A stretch of DNA of 64,000 nucleotides. Origin: Lactuca virosa (Eukaryota > Streptophyta > Magnoliopsida > Asterales > Asteraceae). The stretch lies in assembly GCA_928212115.1 (NCBI GenBank), contig CAKMRJ010005634.1, positions 251,094,745 to 251,158,744 of the forward strand. Direction: 5' to 3'. A program made the translations under genes and the position numbers. The notes beneath the pieces were generated by a model. The model worked only from the letters and a program-made list of their open reading frames with translations, was not told where the DNA came from and did no database searches. Shown piece by piece: positions 44,020 to 53,000 of the stretch (positions within the stretch are counted from its first letter, which is position 1; each line of letters begins with the position of its first letter).

Positions 44020-46760
44020 TGTAATGCCCGTGTTTCTAGGCTCTGCATTAATGTTGACATAATATTCTAGGTTAACCTTTGTGACTCATTTTGAAGAAAT
44101 GAAAAGGAATTATGTGAATATTATGTGAATTATGTGTTTTATGCTTAATTATTAGGGTTTAATTAATTAAGAATAAAAATCAGCGTCAAAAATTAAATTT
44201 TAGATAAAGCCGATATCTATTAATAAACTTTTAGTGGGCGTGACAAGGATTACGGATATATAAAGAATGCCTAAATCCGAGTTATAACGAAGAAGTTATG
44301 ACCTGTCGAAGTTTCGCGACAAACCGGCACGGTGCCGAATGTCGTAAAAAGTAAGTTTTCGATAAACTACTTTTTGGCCTTAGTGATCCAAACGAAACTC
44401 GTAGTATTCGTTAAACCGAGAAGTTCGATAAAAAGAACGCCCAAATCTGACTTCGTATGAGGAAGTTATGATTTTTCGAAGTTTCAGCTTAGCAGTAGAC
44501 AGCTAAAAACTCGAATTTTAGATCGAGTGATTTTTAGCCGACACAACCTAAATGAGAATCGAAGGTCTCGTAAATAGTAGCACAACGGTAAAAAGTCTGA
44601 CGAAAACGGACGTCGGATGAAGAAGTTATGAATTTTTAACGGATTTCCTGTCCCGGTCTGTTAAAAATAATAGTATAAAAATTAAATTCGAAAGTAGCCG
44701 ACGAAGTCTAAACGGAAGTTGTAGAGCGTAATTTTACCTACGCGTGCATATAAAGAACGTAAAAAACGGAGCCCGTATGCGAAAGTTGTGGATTTTAGAA
44801 GTTTTTGCACAAAAATCGAGAAAATTCGCATAGTCACGCTTTTGCCACGTCACCCTCGCTTAGAATGTGCCACGTGTCCGAAATGGGTGAGTCAGGCGAG
44901 CCATGTGTCCGAGCTGCTGAGTCATCCGAGCTCTTGACCTTATCCGAAGCGGTCCAAATAGCGGTGCGACACATACTCTCTTGCACGTGACCGAGCCCTC
45001 GCATGAAGCCTCGGATGCCCTACTTCGGACCCTAGACCTCGGTCCAGTAAGAAGCTGCCAGCAGCCACTTCGCACGCGCAGCCCATGTGCGAGTCCTCCC
45101 TGCGAGCCTTCGGATCTTCACCACCTGGAGGCTTCTCAGCCGTCCGATCAGAAGCTCCACCCTATAAATAGAAGGCTGCGAGCCTTTCCGGGTAACTTTG
45201 GAAATTTGCCACCTTTCACCCTAAATTTCATATTTCTTTCATATTAACATCCCCCGAAGCCCCGGTATCGATTATAACCCCCGGAATACGCCACGAAGTG
45301 CCCGAGAAGCCCGGAAAATTTATCTTTTCGGTTTCGAAGCCCGACCCTCGCAGAGCCCGGTTTCTCAATAAAACTCCCGGTTTTATTAGAAACGATCGTT
45401 TTAGGAAACGAATTGCTGCCCGATTTTCATTAAATCAGGTGAGTGTGTAGTCACTTTCATCTTACACATAGATATGAAGTATTTTATATAAAATACGTGC
45501 TATGTGTATATATGTTGTTTGTTTATTCGAGATGGGTGTTAAATGAATGTTTTATACATGTTTAAAATGATTTAAAATGTATATATATTTTATCTTCAAA
45601 TATGTTGGGTAAAACATGGGTAGATAAAGTATGACGGATAGAAGTACAGTATAGATGTACGTTGGTAGCTATGAATTTAGTACAGTATAGATGTACGTTG
45701 GTAGCTACGGATTTAGTATGTCAGCAGCTATGGACTTAGTGCCTGTTGTATAAACCTTGGCGACGATGTGACTTTGTGCCTATTTGACATAAATTGTTGA
45801 GGGAAAAACAATGTTGTCACCCCGGTGTTTGTTTTATTTGACATAAATTGTTGAGGGAAAACAATGTTGTCATCCAGGTGTTTGTTTTATTTGACATAAA
45901 TTGTTGAGGGAAAGCAATGTTGTCACCATACTGATTGTTTTATGTCACGTGGTCTTATTTGACATAAATTGCTGAAGAAAGCAATGTTGTCACCTATTAT
46001 TGTTTGTTTTATTTGACATAAATTGCGGAGGGAAAAGCAATGTTGTCACCCCGGTGTTTACCTTATTTGACATAAATTGCTGAAGAAAGCAATGTTGTCA
46101 CCTTATTGGTCGTTTTGTGTTAGGTTGTCTTGTTTGACATAAATTGCTGAGGAAAGCAGTGTTGTCACCATGTAGGTTGCCTTATTTGACATAATTGCTT
46201 AGGAAACCCCGAAGCAAAGTTGTCACCCCTAATGAAAATCCTTAGGCTAGGTCCCATGTGATAGTTGTTTTAGGGACGTAAGGTGAGGATAACTGGAGTG
46301 GATAATTAGGGTTGTTTTTGGTTGATGAAATTGATAACTTATTTGTTGATTGATAAACTTAAAGAGTTTATTATTTATTGTGGGTTGAAAACCCTATATG
46401 CTCACTAGGCTTCCAAAAGCCTGACCCACTCAACTTTTTATATTACAGGTAGTGGACCCCGAGCATAGTCGGATGATGATGATGAGTGATTTTTGGATTA
46501 TAGGTCAGTAGTTATAAATAACTGTTGTAAGGCTTATAATGTCTTGTTTATACTTTTGATCTGTATCGGAACATGACATCCCGAGGTTTTGATATAAAAG
46601 GAAATCATATATTTCTTAAAGAAAGGTTTTGACCAACTTTTATCATATTTTGTTTTGGGGACCAATTCCGCAACATCTTTTATAAAGATTTCTCTGATTT
46701 GATTTTAAAAAGCATAAATTAAATCGGTCTTTTCTGGCCGAGAAATTAGGGGATGTCACA
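44020..46760 (+). repeat. Element H 3' LTR (2,741 bp)
   Basis: A nearly identical partner of 38684-41407. It has one 14-bp insertion relative to the 5' LTR near 46500 (TAGGTCAGTAGTTA) and scattered substitutions. Confidence 0.95.
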
Positions 46761-46765
46761 GCCGA

Positions 46766-47064
46766 GAAAATGTGAAGCCAAATATGAAAAACCTTAACCG
46801 AATTCGATCAGCATGACGCCGAAAACTCCTAAACCTTACTGAGAGCTTGAAGTTTGCCGCCGAGAACTCCGAGGCTTGACCGAAAACGCCCAAAAACACC
46901 AGAAACACGAAATTGGTAATTTATCAAGACCAATTTCGATCAAAGGATCCAATGTAGTGAAGAACACAAAGAACAGCAACAATAATTTTCGTCAAAAAGA
47001 ACCAGAAACTCCAAGAAAAACTCCAAGAAACATTTAATATTTGGCCAATTCGATTGATACCAAT
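46766..47064 (-). other. Element G 5' leader, second part
   Basis: It continues the CCGAGAAC/CCGAAAAC repeat array to about 46900, then non-coding sequence up to the primer site. Confidence 0.7.
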
Positions 47065-47080
47065 CCTTGCTCTGATACCA
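47065..47080 (-). other. Primer-binding site of element G
   Basis: The minus strand reads TGGTATCAGAGCAAGG, two bases from the LTR end. tRNA-iMet type. Confidence 0.93.
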
Positions 47081-47082
47081 AT

Positions 47083-47486
47083 TGTAAATCCACGATCTAG
47101 GTATCAATCTAAATCAATAGATTGGTGTGGAATCCCAATCAAGTGAATGACACAAATCGTAAATATTAATTAAGAACACAACGATGAATCTTCAATGCAC
47201 ACTATATTAATCAATAGTCTAGTACATAAGACTCTTTATGTTTCTCGGTTCTCTCTGTCTCTCTCAGAATCTCAAAATCAATCAACTAGAACAACCAAAC
47301 TTAAACATGGCTGAAACAATACAATATATACCTATACCTAATTACAAAGGCCCAACCCAAAGCCCAACCGAAATCACTTATTGGTTTCGGTCCAAACACC
47401 ACCGAATTCATGGTGTTTTCGGTCCTAGACCGAGAACTCTAAAATCTATGAAAAGTAAATTATAAACTATAAATCATGTTCCAACA
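47083..47486 (-). repeat. Element G 5' LTR (404 bp)
   Basis: It matches the 3' LTR at 34939-35342. The outer end is followed by the GTTTC duplication and F coding sequence. Confidence 0.93.
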
Positions 47487-48214
47487 GTTTCTATTGAACT
47501 CATCCAGTTCATCTTGCGTAGCAATAACCCAATCAGGATGTTCTAATGCAACCTTAACAGTCTTAGGTTCGTTTTTTGAAACAAAAACATGAAACATGAA
47601 AATTTCTTGATTAATTTTGAGAACCTCATTTCAAGCTCTTGTTTGTGTCCTTTTCATTACACCTACGTTAGGATTACCAAGAATTTGTTCTTTGTGGTGA
47701 TCGCGAGTCCACTTCTCCATTGGAGGAAATAATAGATCAAAGTCTAGATATGCATCCTCAAATATTTCTTCTACAACAGAAAAGTAACATTAATATCATC
47801 ATTGATATTTTTATGCCCTAATGCATCATTTTCAACTTCGATTTGTGTTCGAACTTTCTCCCTGCGTCGTGTGCATTCATTGTATGGTACTCCCCCTCAA
47901 CATAAGCATTAGACATTTACTGCTCCCCCTCAACGTGAGCAAGTGGTATGGGTTGCTCCCCCTCGACATGTACAGGTAAGGTGGTTTGCTCCTCCTCGAT
48001 GTTATCATTGAGTGTCGAAGTAAAACATTCATAATTTCTTAAATATGTGATTATAGAATCCTCTGAATGTTTAGATGCTTCAGAAACTTGATTATCTTCG
48101 ATGTTCACCTCAACATTGATTGACCTGTAAGGAATACCAAAAATGAAAATAAAATCTACATCAAAAGTAAGCATTTGATTAGAATCCTATTGAAAATTAG
48201 AAAAGATTGGATTC
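47487..48214 (-). pseudogene. Element F integrase-RT linker
   Basis: The minus strand reads FPPMEKWTRDHHKEQILGNP, then NEVLKINQEIFMFHV and EPKTVKVALEHPDWVIATQD followed by ELDEFNR, the typical start of a Sirevirus RT. It joins NKVWRLIPK across element G. Upstream (48174-47885) is a variable, acidic linker with three imperfect copies of HVEGEQ. Stops are present. Element I interrupts it at 48215. Confidence 0.85.
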
Positions 48215-51143
48215 TGTGACAACCCAAAATTTTCAATTGTAAAATCTCTACCGTCAAACACTTCAAATAATAGTCAAAAAATTTCAGTACATTTTTGGCC
48301 GGATTTAAGTCCGTTTGGGTGTTTTATTTTATTTTCGTCAAACAATTTAATAAAAGGAAGTGTCGTTATTAGTGATGTGTAACAAACAAAACAAACAACA
48401 CCTTAGCAAGGTGTTTACGGCCAAACAAGAGGTGTTTGGGCCGTAAACACCATTTTTCCAAGAACTCATGCATATAGCATGAGTTTACCCACTATTCCTC
48501 ACTTTACACTTCCCACCTTCAAGTTCAAGAACACCCACCACTTTTTCTCTCAAGTATCATAAGTTCATATCTTCAAATCCGTCAAAATGTAAGTGTTTAC
48601 TTCCTATATTCATTCATACAACACTTAATCTAGTGTTTATACATCATTTCATCCATGGATTCTTGATTTTTACTTAGATCTTCAAGTGTTCTTCAAAACA
48701 CCAAGAACACCAAGAACACACACTAGTGTTCTTGGGTCCTAAGCACTCTTACAAGCTTCCTATAAGTAAGTACACTCTTCCTAGCTAGTTATTTGCTTAG
48801 TATACTTACTAATCCATGGAATAAACATCAAAATCCCCAAGAACACTTGTGTTTACGGTCAAGGGAGATCCTTGAACCGTAAACACCACCAAGTGGTGTT
48901 AAGATGCCCCTAACACCTTCTATAGCTTGGATAAAAGACTAGAAACTTGCATGCATGAGCTAGAAACACCAAAACACGAAATGGTTGAGGTAACCATGAG
49001 TTTACGGCCGTAAACTCATGGGTTTACGACCGTAAACCCAAGTGTTTATGACCGTAAACTCTCAAGGGTGGTCCAAGGACCGTAAACTCCAAAAGTGTGC
49101 CATTCCGAGCCCTAACCACTTCCTAAGCCTTTGATTCAACCCTAGGACACTTCTTTGTGAAGTATAAGACCTTAAAACACACAAATGCACCATTACCATG
49201 AGTTTACGGCAGTAAACTCATGGGGGAAATGGTCCATCAACCGTAAACACATGTAGGGTGACTATTTGAGGAGTAAACTCCAAGGTGAGGCCATACTCTC
49301 CTTAGATACAACCCTTAGTACTCCTAGCACTTGAAGCAAAGTGTTTTCACGTATTAGGATGTCTTTACTTACTTAATTAGTGATTAAATAACTAATTAGA
49401 TACATTTATGTATCACTACATGTTACATAGGATCCGTGTGTGTGTTCAAGTCCTCACTTGACACCTAGCATCCTACCCGGCACTTCCATCCAATCCACTC
49501 ACTACAGGTGAGTTCATACCCCTAAATCAACCTTTTTAAATGATTGTAAATGCTTTTATGGAGGGGGAATACAAGTTCAACTGTTGTAGTTATTGTATCA
49601 ATCACATGTGATTAATAACTAGAACAGACTACAAGATTTGTTGCTACTTTCAAAATTCTATCAAACTTTGTGTTTTCAAATGGTTCAAACCTTTTATTAA
49701 ACTCTTTTAATGCTAAAATGGTTTTCTACTCTTTTAAACTTGCATTGTTTCCAAAACCATATCTACACCAATATATTTATATAAGTAAGACTTGAAGGAC
49801 TTAGGACTGATAGCTCACCTTACTTCATGTTCCTTGTTTGGTTATGGACTTAGGGTATTCTGTTATTTGTCCGACTGTCGTTGAATTCTTATTTATATAT
49901 CATATATATTTTTGTTGGATATAAAAGTCTTCACTTCAGTTCAGCACCTTTGTGTAACAAGGGCATGCAACCAACATTACTATTTAAATATAATAGGTAT
50001 AGTTAAGGGTTACTACTCATTACTACTATTACAATGACACCTACCAGAGTCAGTACGATTATGAGTCAGTACATGCTAAATACTATTCAAAGAGAACACT
50101 ATATACTATACAAGAGAACACTCTATACATTATACCAGAAAGTACACTATACATTATACCAGAAAGTACACTATACATTATACCAGAAAGTACACTATAC
50201 ATTATACAAGAAAATACACTATAATTAGAGTGTGACATACTACTTCTCGATACGACACTTCACAGTGGTATCACTTTGTAACCAGAGTCTCCTGGAGGGA
50301 GAGCGGGCATTGTGTGTATAGATCTATACGGGACAGACACTCCCATATCCCGACTGCTAGCTACAGTCCCAGCCGAAAGGCCAAGGGGTGACAAAATGTC
50401 ACATCACTACATATGACTCGGAGGGTCATAAGTTATTCGATCGTCAATCAGCATGGTTACATACGAGTTCACATTCAAACCTTTAATTAATACATTAAGA
50501 ATTAAAGGCAACAGGCTCCCCGAGGTGTATTGTACATTTAATACCACCTGGAGTCTGCATTTTCATTACATTTAGCCGGCAGTGACACTGCTGGGGTAAA
50601 ACACTATTTTCCCATTACTTTACATTAATGAAGTCAAAAACTATATTTTCATACTAAGAGTTTCGCTGGGAAAAATCTTTACATTTATGAAAGAACAACT
50701 ATACAAACAATCGGGTCTTGGTAGAAGACTACTTTTTACTGGAAAATATAGGATTTTCTAGGGAGTATACTATTTTCAAACTTTGAAAAAGTTATTACAC
50801 TACATTGTTGTGAACATTTTTATACAAGCAATGACACTAAATACTTATGAACTCACCAGCTTTATGCTGATAAACTCTTTCAAAATAACTTGTATTCTCA
50901 GGTCAGCAGTAGACAGGTACAGATGCAGCTTTTGAGAAGATGGAGCACATATAAGACTCATCTTTTATTTTGATTATACTTTTGGTGTCTTACAAACTGT
51001 ACAGAACACGCTTGTATTACAATTATTATATTAATGCAATGGATGTTGTTGCTTGTCTTTACTATTATGCATTGTTATGATACTGTACATGACGTCCTGT
51101 ACCCCAGAACGTATTCCGCCATTCTTGGTTTTGGGGTGTGACA
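48215..51143 (+). repeat. Element I 5' LTR (2,929 bp)
   Basis: It runs from TGTGACAACCC to GGGGTGTGACA. It contains a 28-bp perfect palindrome (48994-49021) and relatives, a donor-like CAGGTGAGTTCATA (49505-49518), a 24-bp minisatellite (about 50085-50223), the palindrome GTATAGATCTATAC (50316-50329), a GGAAAATATAGGATTTTCTA motif (50741-50760), the donor-complementary TATGAACTCACC (50846-50857) and an acceptor-like TTGTATTCTCAG ending at 50901. Confidence 0.93.
50085..50223 (+). repeat. 24-bp minisatellite in the element I LTR
   Basis: AGTACACTATACATTATACC-type units recur every 24 bases (for example 50141, 50165, 50189), about five copies in all with a degenerate first unit. Confidence 0.93.
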
Positions 51144-51146
51144 GAT

Positions 51147-51160
51147 TGGTATCAGAGCAC
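51147..51160 (+). other. Primer-binding site of element I
   Basis: TGGTATCAGAGCAC, three bases after the LTR end. tRNA-iMet type. Confidence 0.93.
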
Positions 51161-51826
51161 TGTTTATAGTGAATCAAGTATATCAACCCATAAAAGATAT
51201 ACGAACTATTAACACATCGGGATTAAAACACTTTTAAATAATAAAATATTTAACTAAGTATATATATATACATTTATCCATACCAGTGTCAGTATCATGC
51301 TAGAAAAGAACAAAAGTATTACGATTGTTGAACAGCACAATTGGGCTTAGAGACATATGGTCAAACCTAAGGGGATATAGCCTGATCAACTATATTTTCT
51401 GAGGAGTGACTAGCATGTGCCTAAGAATGATTGTGGTGTTGCAACAAGTCTAAAAACTTACCAACACTACTACAAGAACATTAGAACAAGAATACTATAG
51501 GAGTATTCTGCATTACTATAAATTACATATGTGAGAACTAAAAAGGTCGTTACAAGTAGAGCAATAATTGCTAAGTGGATACTCTACGGTTACATGTGAC
51601 TAAGGCGCTATAGACTTAGAATCTGTGATATTTGCTTTACTTCCTGTTCCTTGTTTAGTTGTGGATTTAGAGTTAGGGTCACTTATTCGAAGGTCTATCC
51701 TGTTTCGGTCGCATGTAATTGGTATGCACTATGCAAGTATTGGTCTAACTAATAACGATCATCTTATAAGTATCTGAGATTAGTACGTCTATTAACTATT
51801 CTTTCCCCTATTCTCGTGTAGATATC
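51161..51826 (+). other. Element I 5' leader
   Basis: Non-coding. It shares long phrases with the B leader (8502-9032, opposite strand) and carries the TTCCTGTTCCTTGTTTAGTT block found also in the LTRs of A and B. Confidence 0.75.
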
Positions 51827-52434
51827 ATGGTTGGCTTCCACCTTCCTGGCGATCCGTACTATCCAAACCAAGACATTGGAGGATGGCTTGATGAGGAGCC
51901 AGAAGATGATCACCCGATCCCTTTAGATGATCACCGTGCAGAAGGCTTTTCGGATAGCTCCAACTCCGAACCGGAAGTCAATAACCTACCCCCCAGTAGC
52001 TCCAAACCCCAACCCCCGTCCGGCATTTCAATGTCCCACTCCCATGTGGGCAACAACATTGAATCGATGGAGTGATGAACAGGGTCAGCCTTTACCTTTC
52101 AACGGAGATCGAAGCTTTTACAACATAAGCGAGGGAGGTTCAGCTGACCGAGTCTTGCCCATCATGGTCCGTAGGATTGCTAGGAACGTCGAACAAAGTC
52201 ATGCAGCCATCGGCAGAGTTGTGGAAATTGACGCCAACTCTAACCTTAACACTGTTCGTATCCACCAACTCGAAGAAGCTATGGATAGGACTAGGAGGAC
52301 CAATGAGGCTCTGCAGCAACAACTAGCACATCTTCAGGAAGTTGTACGCCAACTGGCTGATCTTAGGGTTGCCCAAGGGATACCCGTCGCCAGTAGAAGA
52401 TGTCAACTCATCCTTCTCTTTTGATTAAGAAATA
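51827..52434 (+). pseudogene. Element I upstream ORF (ORF0) of unknown function, frameshifted
   Basis: ATG at 51827 opens an acidic protein (MVGFHLPGDPYYPNQDIGGW, LDEEPEDDHPIPLDDHRAEG). A frame change in a C-rich run near 51990-52020 leads to a second frame that ends in a leucine/glutamine-rich, coiled-coil-like stretch (QLEEAMDRTRRTNEALQQQL, QEVVRQLADLR) at about 52270-52370. Codon content looks protein-like on both sides of the break. It precedes gag by about 340 bases. I recognise no named domain; it could be an accessory Gag-like protein. Confidence 0.6.
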
Positions 52435-52771
52435 GCCTTTTCTTTTCTATGCTCGGTAGAGCACTTGTCTGTAAACATTCCTAAACTTGAAAGCACTCTA
52501 ACTAGACTTCTAAGCTGCCAACATTTTCCTTATGGTTTAATGTAAGACCTACTGTTAGGTCAACTTTTCTGAACTCATTTTACATCAGTAATACCAGTAA
52601 TATTGGCAGTTATCTAATCTATCGGAAAGTTTGTACTCTTGTGTTTCTCGAATCTATAAGTATATTTCTAACTAATGGTTGGACTATGGCGATCTAGTCC
52701 ATGAAACACTCCCATCATGCTTACAATTGTTTCTCACTATTGTAATCATCTTTATAAATTTTCAGTAAAAG

Positions 52772-53000
52772 ATGCCTCCTCGCAAGCGTCCGACCAGAAT
52801 CACGCCTGCAAGTCAAACTCCACCACCACCACCTCCTCCGCAGTTCGATGCGGTGATGTTTCAAGCAGCTGTAACCGCAACTGTGACCGCAGCTATGGCC
52901 CAAAATAAATTCTGGTGATGCAAGTGGAGCCGGAATGGGCACCAACTCTAGACATGGTGAAATCCACCCACGTACGTAGGGGTGTACCTATAAGGATTTC
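52772..53000 (+). pseudogene. Element I gag N-terminus, frameshifted
   Basis: ATG at 52772 reads MPPRKRPTRITPASQTPPPP, then an Ala-rich stretch. A one-base insertion in an A-rich run near 52905-52912 shifts the frame. The downstream frame then meets a TAG at 52977-52979 just before the CTYKDFMRCKPTYF region that continues into the long ORF. Confidence 0.8.

Larger units (their letters stand above)
38684..46760 (+). mobile_element. Element H: plus-strand non-autonomous Ty3/gypsy element with intact ends
   Basis: Two complete LTRs (38684-41407 and 44020-46760) are flanked by an exact target duplication GCCGA (38679-38683 and 46761-46765). A primer site (41410) and polypurine tract (44006) are in place. 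The 2.6-kb internal region holds gag and a stub of the integrase C-terminus only; protease, RT and RNase H are absent. The LTRs are very similar, so insertion looks recent. Confidence 0.95.
34939..47486 (-). mobile_element. Element G: minus-strand non-autonomous Ty1/copia element, carrying H
   Basis: Two 404-bp LTRs (34939-35342 and 47083-47486) are flanked by an exact target duplication GTTTC (34934-34938 and 47487-47491). A primer site and a polypurine tract are adjacent to the inner LTR ends. The internal region has gag and a protease start but no integrase, RT or RNase H. The F reading frame runs through the insertion point (DELDEFNR into NKVWRLIP). Confidence 0.93.

Noticed and set aside
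47238..47465. 75-codon plus-strand ORF
   Set aside because: It is within the 404-bp LTR of G and antisense to the element.
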